From CAYUBI01 sp964443005 (GTDB taxonomy: Bacteria > Margulisbacteria > Riflemargulisbacteria > GWF2-35-9 > CAYUBI01), in the NCBI GenBank assembly GCA_964443005.1, contig CAYUBI010000029.1:1-21765 (forward strand): 21,765 bases of DNA, in the 5' to 3' direction. The stretch's first letter is position 1, and each line of letters opens with the position of its first letter. The notes under the pieces were generated by a model. It made no database searches and was not told the origin of the DNA. It saw nothing but the letters and a program-made list of their open reading frames with translations. Of this stretch, positions 6,814-13,722 are shown in pieces. A program made the translations under genes and the position numbers.

Positions 6814-7173
6814 ATGATAATGATTGACCCCGCTAGTTTGGAAAGTGTTACAAAACAGTTACGAAAAGGTGAAACTGAAAATATTGGACGGCAATCAGTT
6901 AAGCGAGCTAGTGCAAATGAATTAGGCGCTGTTGGTGCTGAAAATTCACCAATTCTGCAACTAGGTCAAGAGACGCAACAGATCATTGCAAAAGCAAGAG
7001 CTGCTGATGAAGATGTTAATATTGCAACTGTGACAGCCTTAAAAATGGATATAAAAGAAGGTCGTTATATTGTAAACAGCCAAAAAACGGCTGAAGCAAT
7101 GATTAAAGGGGAGAGAAATGGCACAAACGTATTGGGATTCTTTAGTCATCAACCTCAACAAGCAGCTGAATGA
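6814..7173 (+). CDS. flgM: Anti-sigma-28 factor FlgM
   Basis: Holds sigma-28 inactive until the hook is finished, and is then exported through the flagellar secretion system. The protein has 119 residues, slightly longer than the usual 85-100. The N-terminal half is polar and probably disordered; the sigma-binding signature is in VNIATVTALKMDIKEGRYIV followed by NSQKTAEAMI (about residues 69-98), matching the FlgM pattern of helix, then G-x-Y-x-V/I-x-x-x-K-x-A-E-x-M/L. The start at 6814 is set by AGGAGGG at 6797-6803. It lies directly behind its own target's promoter, the expected feedback. Its last 56 bases overlap flgN in another frame. Confidence 0.85.
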   Translation: MIMIDPASLESVTKQLRKGETENIGRQSVKRASANELGAVGAENSPILQLGQETQQIIAKARAADEDVNIATVTALKMDIKEGRYIVNSQKTAEAMIKGERNGTNVLGFFSHQPQQAAE

Positions 7174-7609
7174 CTATGATCAGCTGATTCAGCTGCTTCA
7201 CCATGAAAACCAATATTTAATACAAAATCAAACATCGCTACTTCCCGAAATTATTTCGCAACAAGATTTTCTAACCACTCACCTTGATAGACTTAATGAT
7301 GAAAAAAATACAATTAGTTCAAAAATTATGGTTGGCGCTACAGGCGTAACTTTATCTCAGCTTATTTCTATTGCACCACCCCCTATTAATCAAGAGATCA
7401 AAACATTGCAGATGATACTTCAGAAAAAAACTCGAGATTTACAACAAGTCTCTCATACCAATACACGACTCATCGAATCCAGCCTTAAATACGTTGACTA
7501 TATGATGAATCTTATTTCTCGGGAATCCTCGAAACATATTCCTGTTTATTCTGCACGAGGAATTATGCAAGAAAAAGATCGAGAAGCTGTTCTCGATTAC
7601 ATGGGATAG
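7118..7609 (+). CDS. flgN: FlgN-type flagellar export chaperone
   Basis: FlgN escorts the hook-filament junction proteins FlgK and FlgL to the export gate. This 163-residue protein is nearly all helical and rich in Gln, Leu and Ile: NLNKQLNDYDQLIQLLHHEN and LMNLI-like segments fit the FlgN family (PF05130), which has weak sequence conservation, so position between flgM and flgK carries much of the call. AAGGGGAG at 7106-7113 is a strong ribosome site 5 bases ahead of ATG 7118, making the 56-base overlap with flgM credible. flgK begins 9 bases after its stop. Confidence 0.8.
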   Translation: MAQTYWDSLVINLNKQLNDYDQLIQLLHHENQYLIQNQTSLLPEIISQQDFLTTHLDRLNDEKNTISSKIMVGATGVTLSQLISIAPPPINQEIKTLQMILQKKTRDLQQVSHTNTRLIESSLKYVDYMMNLISRESSKHIPVYSARGIMQEKDREAVLDYMG

Positions 7610-7618
7610 GAGAATCTT

Positions 7619-9013
7619 ATGATTAGCAATGGTTTAGAAATCGGCCGCAGGGCACTCATTACAAATATGCAAGCACTTGACGTTATTGCTCATAATGTAG
7701 CTAACGCTAATACCGAGGGATATAGCAGGCAAACAGTTTCATTGTCTGCAACTGCTCCAACAACGATTCCAACCATGAACAAATACAGCCCGTTTGCTTC
7801 GTTGGGAACTGGCGTCAAACTAAATAATATTAATCGTATCCGCGACGAATTTCTGGATAGTCAAATGCGAGATGAAAGCGAAACCTTGGGACAATGGGAT
7901 GCCAAACAAAGCAATTATAGTATAATTGGTTCAGCACTTAATGAACCCAGTGACCAATCCATTAGTAGCTTGTTTGATGCTTTTTGGAATTCATGGCAAG
8001 CTTTAACTGCGCCGGATCCTTCAAGTTCGGGTGTTCGTAATCAAGTTGTATCTGAATCTACGTTATTAGCAAATACCTTTAATCGAACTGCCTCTCAATT
8101 AAAAGAATTACAAGCAAATGATAATGAAGATATAAAAAATGTGGTAACACAAATTAACGATTTAACTGATCAAATTGCCATTATTAACAAGCAAATTGTT
8201 GAAATGTCTGCTTTAGGAAGTGCCAATGACCTAAAAGATCAACGTACAAAATTAGTTACTGAGCTCAGTACATTAATCAATATTAATTATATTGAAGACG
8301 AACATGGCGCTGCCACCCTTTCCACAGCTGGAGGTATTTTAGTATCAGGAAATACAGCAGAACACATCGAAACAACAGTAAATGCTGACAATAATGGATA
8401 TTATGATGTCATATGGTCCAATTCAAAACTCAGTGTGAATGCAAATAATGGACGACTATTTGGCTTAATTGATTCTAGGGACACTATAGTTCAGGGATAT
8501 ATTGATCAATTAGATACAACTGCAAATACATTGATTAACTCAGTCAACTTACAACATGCTAAAGGATATGATCTAAACGGTAATTCTGGACAAATGTTTT
8601 TTACAGGTTCTACAGCATCAGATATTGCATTATCAAGCGAAATTCAAAGTAACCCTTCTAAAATAGCTGCGTCATCCTCTGCAGATAATCCAGAGGGAAA
8701 TGGTGAAAATGGATTAGCCTTAGCTCGATTACGTGATCTTAAATTATTAGCCAATGACTCTGCAACTATTGATGATTACTATAAAGGTGTTGTTTCTGCG
8801 CTCGGCATAAAAACTCAAGAAGCTGGGTTTGCTGTTAACACGCAAAACACAATAATAAAACAAATTAATACAAAAACTCAATCGATTTCAGGTGTATCAA
8901 TTGATGAAGAAATGACTGACATGTTAAAATTTCAACACTCGTATCAAGCAGCAGCAAAATACGTTACAGTCATTAATCAACTTTTAGATACCTTAATGAA
9001 CCTAGTTAAATAA
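7619..9013 (+). CDS. flgK: Hook-filament junction protein FlgK (HAP1)
   Basis: Joins hook and filament; exported and placed at the hook tip. It has 464 residues (usual range about 450-650). The rod/hook family N-terminus, GRRALITNMQALDVIAHN then VANANTEGYSRQ (about 9-39), and the C-terminal axial helix, VSIDEEMTDMLKFQHSYQAA then YVTVINQLLDTLMNLV, are both clear; these two ends form the D0 coiled coil. No cysteine is seen, as usual for axial proteins. AGGAG lies 7 bases before ATG 7619. The central variable domain is short. Confidence 0.95.
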   Translation: MISNGLEIGRRALITNMQALDVIAHNVANANTEGYSRQTVSLSATAPTTIPTMNKYSPFASLGTGVKLNNINRIRDEFLDSQMRDESETLGQWDAKQSNYSIIGSALNEPSDQSISSLFDAFWNSWQALTAPDPSSSGVRNQVVSESTLLANTFNRTASQLKELQANDNEDIKNVVTQINDLTDQIAIINKQIVEMSALGSANDLKDQRTKLVTELSTLININYIEDEHGAATLSTAGGILVSGNTAEHIETTVNADNNGYYDVIWSNSKLSVNANNGRLFGLIDSRDTIVQGYIDQLDTTANTLINSVNLQHAKGYDLNGNSGQMFFTGSTASDIALSSEIQSNPSKIAASSSADNPEGNGENGLALARLRDLKLLANDSATIDDYYKGVVSALGIKTQEAGFAVNTQNTIIKQINTKTQSISGVSIDEEMTDMLKFQHSYQAAAKYVTVINQLLDTLMNLVK

Positions 9014-9025
9014 GGAGTAAACTTG

Positions 9026-10270
9026 ATGCGAATAACAAGCAGTATGGTAAATGATAATGTATTAGCCAATATTCAACGAAATATGCAAAATTTAGCGCTT
9101 TATCAAAATCAATTATCTTCAGGCAAGAAATTTTCAACTATGGCAGAAGACCCAATTGGAGCGTCAACAACGCTGCGACTTAATAAAGATTTATCTACCA
9201 ATAAACAATACGTTAGTAATCTAGATGAAGTCAAACCATTTTTAGATGTAGCAGATGCAAATTTAACAGATATCACCAATGCAATCAGCCAAATCAAAGT
9301 TCTAGCGCAACAAGGCATGAATGGGAGCCAGGATAGTCAATCACAGCAAGTTATTGCAGATAGCATGAGTTCAATGATTACTGCCATGATTAACTCAGGC
9401 AATGCGAATTATAATGGTCGCTATATTTTCGGTGGATATAATACTGTTTCCCCACCCTTTGTAATATCTGGAGACACAGTACGTTTTAATGGTACAACAG
9501 ATACTATTAATGCTGCTGTTGGCAAAAACGAAATGTTACAAGGATCTGTATCTGGAAATAGTTTATTTGTCACACATAATGTCCTTGGCGATACGCCAGT
9601 ATATAGCAAAACTGCAACCATTTTTCCAGTACCCGACACTAACCAATTTTCAATTAAAGTGGGCACTCAAGATGCTGTAATCGTGGCAGTTAATCCTGCA
9701 ACTGGATATTCATTATCCGATGTAGCTGAGGCTATCAACCATTCTGGAGCTGATGTTACAGCTAAAGTAGTACAAGAAAGTGGCTATTACAAATTAGAAT
9801 TAAACTCGCATATTGTTGGAGAAGCCGGAACAATGACTCTTGAAGATTTAGGCGTAGCTGTAAATAAAATGGGAATACTTGAAACGTTGGGAATCGTTAA
9901 TCATAGTGGCGGCATTATAGGTGCGCATTCAGATCCCCAGGCTGGAGTTATTGATTCCATGTTACGCATGAAAAATGCCATGGCTTCAGGAGATATAACC
10001 ACTGTAAGTACAGAATTAGAAAAACTGGACAAAGGATATCAAAATTCACTGGTTTTACATGGTCGTATTGGCCAATTAGCACAGCAAGCGGAAATCAAAA
10101 AAACAATTCTTCAAAAAGGCCAAGACAGTATTACCGAATTATTATCAACAACGCAAGATATCGATTATGCAGAAGTATCCATGAAATTAAACCAAGAACA
10201 AACAGCCTATCAAGCAGCTTTGCAGGTCGGTGCAAAACTAGTTAAAACAACATTATTGGATTATTTGTAA
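9026..10270 (+). CDS. flgL: Hook-filament junction protein FlgL (HAP3)
   Basis: Second junction protein between FlgK and the filament, a flagellin homologue. It has 414 residues. The N-terminus MRITSSMVNDNVLANIQRNM and then LYQNQLSSGKKFSTMAEDP (about 27-45) is the flagellin/FlgL D0-D1 signature, and the C-terminal TTQDIDYAEVSMKLNQEQTA with AALQVGAKLV closes the coiled coil. ATG 9026 is preferred to TTG 9023 because AAGGAG (9012-9017) is then 8 bases ahead and the protein begins MRI as in homologues. It lacks cysteine. It follows flgK by 12 bases, with fliW 20 bases downstream. Confidence 0.94.
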   Translation: MRITSSMVNDNVLANIQRNMQNLALYQNQLSSGKKFSTMAEDPIGASTTLRLNKDLSTNKQYVSNLDEVKPFLDVADANLTDITNAISQIKVLAQQGMNGSQDSQSQQVIADSMSSMITAMINSGNANYNGRYIFGGYNTVSPPFVISGDTVRFNGTTDTINAAVGKNEMLQGSVSGNSLFVTHNVLGDTPVYSKTATIFPVPDTNQFSIKVGTQDAVIVAVNPATGYSLSDVAEAINHSGADVTAKVVQESGYYKLELNSHIVGEAGTMTLEDLGVAVNKMGILETLGIVNHSGGIIGAHSDPQAGVIDSMLRMKNAMASGDITTVSTELEKLDKGYQNSLVLHGRIGQLAQQAEIKKTILQKGQDSITELLSTTQDIDYAEVSMKLNQEQTAYQAALQVGAKLVKTTLLDYL

Positions 10271-10290
10271 AAATAAATAGGAGGAAAATC

Positions 10291-10749
10291 ATGGAAGTAA
10301 CTACAGTTCGATTTGGAAAGGTCACGATTAATGATGATACAGTTATTGATATCAAAGGAACAATTATTGGATTTGAGGATTTATCAAAATTTGTATTGCT
10401 TCAAAGCGATAATTCTATGTTGGCATGGCTACAATCAACCGAGGATCCAGCCATTGCCTTTGTTGTCACAAATCCATTTATTGTATATAGTGATTATGAT
10501 TTTGAATTAAATGATGAAGAAACTCGACGTTTGGAAATTATTGACCCGCAAGATATTACAGTTTTATGTATTGTTTCTGTGCCCGAACAAATTCATTCCA
10601 TGACGCTCAATCTTTTAGCGCCTATTGTGATTAACAATAAAAACAATATGGCTGGCCAAGTTATTCTCAATAGTTCGCAATACCAAACTAAACATTTATT
10701 TTATGATGAATTATGTCGTAGTGTTAAAAAAGAGACAGTTGCAGCATAA
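10291..10749 (+). CDS. fliW: Flagellar assembly factor FliW
   Basis: FliW binds flagellin and, when free, binds CsrA and removes its translational block, coupling flagellin synthesis to secretion. The protein has 152 residues, normal for PF02623. Motifs: GTIIGFEDLSKFVLL (about 24-38), WLQSTEDPAIAFVVTNPF (about 49-66), then VLCIVSVPEQIHSMTLNLLAPIVIN (about 96-120). Ribosome site AGGAGG is 7 bases before ATG 10291. csrA comes next, 30 bases on, the conserved pairing in non-enteric flagellates. Confidence 0.95.
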   Translation: MEVTTVRFGKVTINDDTVIDIKGTIIGFEDLSKFVLLQSDNSMLAWLQSTEDPAIAFVVTNPFIVYSDYDFELNDEETRRLEIIDPQDITVLCIVSVPEQIHSMTLNLLAPIVINNKNNMAGQVILNSSQYQTKHLFYDELCRSVKKETVAA

Positions 10750-10779
10750 CTTAAAACAATATGCCAAGGAGGGCGAACA

Positions 10780-11043
10780 ATGTTAGTACTCTCTAGAAAA
10801 CCGAATGAATCCATTATTATTGGGAGTGATATTGAAATAAAAGTGCTTGAAATCAAAAATGGCATCGTAAAATTAGGGGTTGCTGCACCCAAAAAAGTTG
10901 CAGTTCATCGTAAAGAGATTTTTGAGGATATCAAAACGCAAAATGAAAAAGCAGCTCGATTATTGCCTAATTTTGATTTAAAACAAATATTGCATCAAGT
11001 TGACAAAGCTATTGCAGAGGACTTAGACGGTAAGCTCAATTGA
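10780..11043 (+). CDS. csrA: Translational regulator CsrA
   Basis: RNA-binding dimer that masks ribosome sites, here probably of flagellar mRNA. MLVLSRKPNESIIIGSDIEI and VKLGVAAPKKVAVHRKEIFEDI are the complete CsrA core, with L4, R6 and the RNA-binding V40/V42-R44-type segment VAVHRKE. At 87 residues it has an extended C-terminal tail (about residues 57-87) compared with the 61-residue enteric form; longer tails are usual for CsrA proteins that work with FliW, whose binding involves the C-terminal region. AAGGAGGG lies about 8 bases before the start. A sigma-28 promoter follows directly. Confidence 0.96.
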   Translation: MLVLSRKPNESIIIGSDIEIKVLEIKNGIVKLGVAAPKKVAVHRKEIFEDIKTQNEKAARLLPNFDLKQILHQVDKAIAEDLDGKLN

Positions 11044-11051
11044 ACATTAAT

Positions 11052-11078
11052 TAAAGAACTCTGTAATCTAATCGATAA
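11052..11078 (+). promoter_or_regulatory. Sigma-28 promoter for the unknown gene after csrA
   Basis: TAAAGAAC (11052-11059), 11-base spacer, ATCGATAA (11071-11078). The -10 box is identical to that of the flgM promoter, and the spacer length is the same. Transcription would begin near 11085, only about 25 bases before the start codon, so the leader consists almost entirely of the AAAG repeats and the ribosome site. Confidence 0.82.
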
Positions 11079-11084
11079 ATAGAT

Positions 11085-11100
11085 AAAGAAAGAAAGAAAG
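11085..11100 (+). repeat. Tetranucleotide tract, four AAAG units
   Basis: Four perfect AAAG units lie between the sigma-28 -10 box and the ribosome site (AAAGGG, 11097-11102) of the next gene. Tracts like this can change length by slippage, which here would shift the promoter-to-ribosome-site distance, not the reading frame. Four units is short for high mutability. Confidence 0.6.
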
Positions 11101-11109
11101 GGCGCACAA

Positions 11110-11892
11110 ATGGGAATGATGGTTTCTGATTATGATATGAACTTTTTAAATAGTTCCTATCGATTTGCTGCAGAAAAATTAATTAAAACAAAAGCGCTTA
11201 CTGAATCGATTTTTACACCACAACAAGAAACAGACTATATTAATGAAGATTTGGATAGTCTTAATAATCAATTATTTAAAATGGATGCAACAAAAGGATT
11301 TTCCGCAATTGCTCTATCATTAGATGGAAACCCTACTGAAATTAAAGAAATTTTATCCAAAGTTTCAAATGGTAAATATCGAAATTTTTTAGAAAAAAAT
11401 GTAGATGGCATTGTATTTGGACGAAACTTTGAAAGTGCACGTACAGGTACTTTTTCCGAAGAACTCGGCGGATTAGCTGGCGAAGACGCATCTCAAACGT
11501 TAACCAATGGAAAATTTAGCAAACTAATTTTTGTTGATACCTACAATACAGCATTTAATGCTGTTGATGCTCAAACGCAGAACGATCAATTATTTACTCA
11601 GTATTCAAGCATGCTTTCTGTGTTAGGAAATGAGCTGCATCAAGCATTTATTGTAGACAAAGGACAAACGCCAAAGAATAATGTTGCAGTTTATACGTAC
11701 ATGAAAAACGCATTTGACGATATTCAAAGTTATCTAACTAACAACGGACAATTATCTTTTCTTTCCCCAAGTCAAGCCAAAGTGTTTAGTGTTGCGCTTG
11801 ATTTGATGTCTACCAATTTACAAAAAGAAATAGATACTCAAAGCAATGTTAATTCAGGCCCAGCACGTGTAGTGTTTACAGCTTTGGCGTAA
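11110..11892 (+). CDS. Unknown late-flagellar-class protein in the flagellin position
   Basis: I do not recognise this 260-residue protein. It has its own sigma-28 promoter and follows csrA, exactly where flagellin (hag) lies in Bacillus-type gene order. It has no signal peptide, no membrane segment, no cysteine and no tryptophan, and is rich in Asn, Ser, Thr, Gln and Leu, a composition typical of proteins exported through the flagellar channel. The ends look helical (YRFAAEKLIKTKALTESI near 12-29; ALDLMSTNLQKEIDTQSNV near 228-246). The flagellin N-terminal motif (MRINxN...LN, SSGxRI) and C-terminal motif are not visible. Candidates: strongly diverged flagellin-like axial protein, an exported effector, or a protein that binds the filament. 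The start at 11110 has AAAGGG 7 bases ahead. Its 3' end overlaps the convergent HAD gene by 17 bases. Confidence 0.75.
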   Translation: MGMMVSDYDMNFLNSSYRFAAEKLIKTKALTESIFTPQQETDYINEDLDSLNNQLFKMDATKGFSAIALSLDGNPTEIKEILSKVSNGKYRNFLEKNVDGIVFGRNFESARTGTFSEELGGLAGEDASQTLTNGKFSKLIFVDTYNTAFNAVDAQTQNDQLFTQYSSMLSVLGNELHQAFIVDKGQTPKNNVAVYTYMKNAFDDIQSYLTNNGQLSFLSPSQAKVFSVALDLMSTNLQKEIDTQSNVNSGPARVVFTALA

Positions 11893-12550
11893 CTGTAGCC
11901 CAACAAATTTCCCATGCACGTTTTTCAGCTAATTTGCGTAATTTGCGTTTAGGGTTAACAACTATTGGATGTCCCACAAACTCTAACAACGGCAAATCAG
12001 AAGGATGATCTGATAAAGCATAAGATTCTAATAAATCATAATTATCTAAAGATAATTCTTTTTTAATTCGATTTATTTTTTCTATTCCATAACAAACCAA
12101 GCCAATAGTTTTTCCAGTATATGATCCATTTTTTATTTCAGTAATAGTTGTAATCGCTTTTCCAAACCCAATTTCCTCTTCAAATAATTGACCCATAATT
12201 GAAATCGTCGAGGATACATAATAAATTTCGTAACCTTCACCATGAAATTTTTGTAATCGATTAACTATGCTTGAGTAAATTTTTGGTTTAACGTGCAAGC
12301 CGAAACACTCGCGTGCAAGCTGATTCATAGGTTCAGCTTTCCAGTTTTGGGTAGCATGAAACATTTTTTTAAGGATACGCTCCATATCATCAATCAAGTT
12401 CAACTTGTACAAAATAAAATAAAAAAGAATATTCCCTATAGCATCCAGGCCAATAATGCCTTTTTTGAAAAGAAATGCTCCAATTATTTTAATGGTAATC
12501 CCGTGGATTAGCGTATTATCAATATCCACAAATACTGCTTTTTTTCTCAT
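11876..12550 (-). CDS. HAD-superfamily phosphatase, subfamily IB (SerB-like)
   Basis: Cytoplasmic phosphatase of unknown substrate. This 224-residue protein has motif I VFVDIDNTL with nucleophile D9 and acid D11, motif II VSST near residue 113, a Lys-rich stretch for motif III (KINRIKKEL) and motif IV YALSDHPSDLPLLEFVG, then VVNPKRKLRKLAEKRAWEI at the end, a common ending of HAD-IB hypothetical phosphatases. Residues about 19-50 are unusually hydrophobic (the cap helix region, possibly membrane-contacting). ATG 12550 is preferred to GTG 12568 because it lies right before motif I; neither has a strong ribosome site. It lies 71 bases after ychF on the same strand, probably the last gene of the folK-to-ychF run. 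Confidence 0.82.
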   Translation of the reverse strand: MRKKAVFVDIDNTLIHGITIKIIGAFLFKKGIIGLDAIGNILFYFILYKLNLIDDMERILKKMFHATQNWKAEPMNQLARECFGLHVKPKIYSSIVNRLQKFHGEGYEIYYVSSTISIMGQLFEEEIGFGKAITTITEIKNGSYTGKTIGLVCYGIEKINRIKKELSLDNYDLLESYALSDHPSDLPLLEFVGHPIVVNPKRKLRKLAEKRAWEICWATVTPKL

Positions 12551-12621
12551 AATCACTTTAAGTATCACATAGAATGTTTTGTTTGCCTAGACTAGTTTTA
12601 TAAATAAAAATTGGACTAAGT

Positions 12622-13722
12622 TTAAACATTAAACCGAAACTCGACAACATCGCCATCTTGCATTACATACTCTTTGCCCTCTTGTCGCAATACGCCTTTT
12701 TCACGAGCCTTTGATAAAGAGCCTGCCTCTACAAAATCCTGATAAGCCACAATCTCTGCCTTGATAAATCCTCGTTCAAAATCAGTGTGAATCACACCTG
12801 CTGCTTGAGGTGCTTTCATTCCTTTAATAATTGTCCATGCACGTGTTTCTGTTTCGCCTGTTGTTAAATAGGTAATCAATCCTAATAAAGCATAACTAGC
12901 TTTAGTTAACTGCTTTAGTCCGGATTCTGCAATACCCAGCTCTTTTAAAAATTCTGCTGCTTCTTGGCTTGAAAGCTCACTAATTTCGGCTTCTATTTTA
13001 GCTGAAATTACGATAGTTTGCGCATTCTCAGCAGCACTAATCATTTGTACTTGTTTTACAAATGCATTTGGAACTGATTTACCAACCTCATTTTCCATAA
13101 CATTGGCAATATAAATAACTGGCTTTGCAGATAAACAATGTAAATCTGCTAACCATGCAGCTTCTTTTTCAGTAAATTTTAGCCGACGAAGCGGTATTGC
13201 TTGTTCAAGCTGCATTTTTACTTTTTCAAAAAAAGCAACTTCTTCTAACAGTTCTTTGTCGCCGCTCTTGGCCCGTTTTTGCGTTTGCTGCAATCGTCGG
13301 GTTACTGTTGTCAAATCTGCCATAATCAGCTCAATATTAATGACATCAATATCCATTTCCGGATTAATACGTCCATCAACATGAATAATATTTTCATCTT
13401 CAAAACAACGTACAACATGAGCAATGGCTTTAACTTCGCGAATATGCGCCAAAAACTGATTGCCAAGTCCTTCGCCTTGCGAAGCACCCTTTACCAAACC
13501 CGCAATATCAACAAAATCAATCATTGTCGGCGTAATTTTCTTGCTATGTGATAGTGCAGCCAAAATGCTAAGGCGTTCATCTGGAACAGAAACAATACCT
13601 ATATTCGGATCTATTGTACAAAAAGGATAATTACTTGCCTCAACTTGACATCGCGTTACTGCATTAAACAGCGTTGACTTGCCTACATTTGGAAGGCCAA
13701 CAATTCCTATCGAAAAACTCAT
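12622..13722 (-). CDS. ychF: Ribosome-associated ATPase YchF (OLA1 family)
   Basis: Obg-family P-loop enzyme that prefers ATP and binds ribosomes; implicated in translation and stress adaptation. It has 366 residues, close to the usual 363. G1 is GLPNVGKSTLFNAVT (9-23), G3 is DIAGLVKGA, and the G4 position is NVME instead of NKxD, the known basis of the nucleotide switch. The C-terminal TGS domain (about 280-366) ends QDGDVVEFRFNV. Its ATG overlaps the gyrA stop codon by one base (TAATG), so translation is probably coupled to gyrA. Confidence 0.97.
   Translation of the reverse strand: MSFSIGIVGLPNVGKSTLFNAVTRCQVEASNYPFCTIDPNIGIVSVPDERLSILAALSHSKKITPTMIDFVDIAGLVKGASQGEGLGNQFLAHIREVKAIAHVVRCFEDENIIHVDGRINPEMDIDVINIELIMADLTTVTRRLQQTQKRAKSGDKELLEEVAFFEKVKMQLEQAIPLRRLKFTEKEAAWLADLHCLSAKPVIYIANVMENEVGKSVPNAFVKQVQMISAAENAQTIVISAKIEAEISELSSQEAAEFLKELGIAESGLKQLTKASYALLGLITYLTTGETETRAWTIIKGMKAPQAAGVIHTDFERGFIKAEIVAYQDFVEAGSLSKAREKGVLRQEGKEYVMQDGDVVEFRFNV

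Noticed and set aside
11110..11892. Calling this gene flagellin (hag/fliC)
   Set aside because: Position and promoter fit, but the conserved flagellin terminal motifs seen clearly in FlgL nearby are not visible, so the name is not supported by sequence.
13279..13551. Open frames opposite ychF, gyrA, gyrB and other large genes
   Set aside because: They are shadows of conserved genes, lack ribosome sites and show no family motifs.
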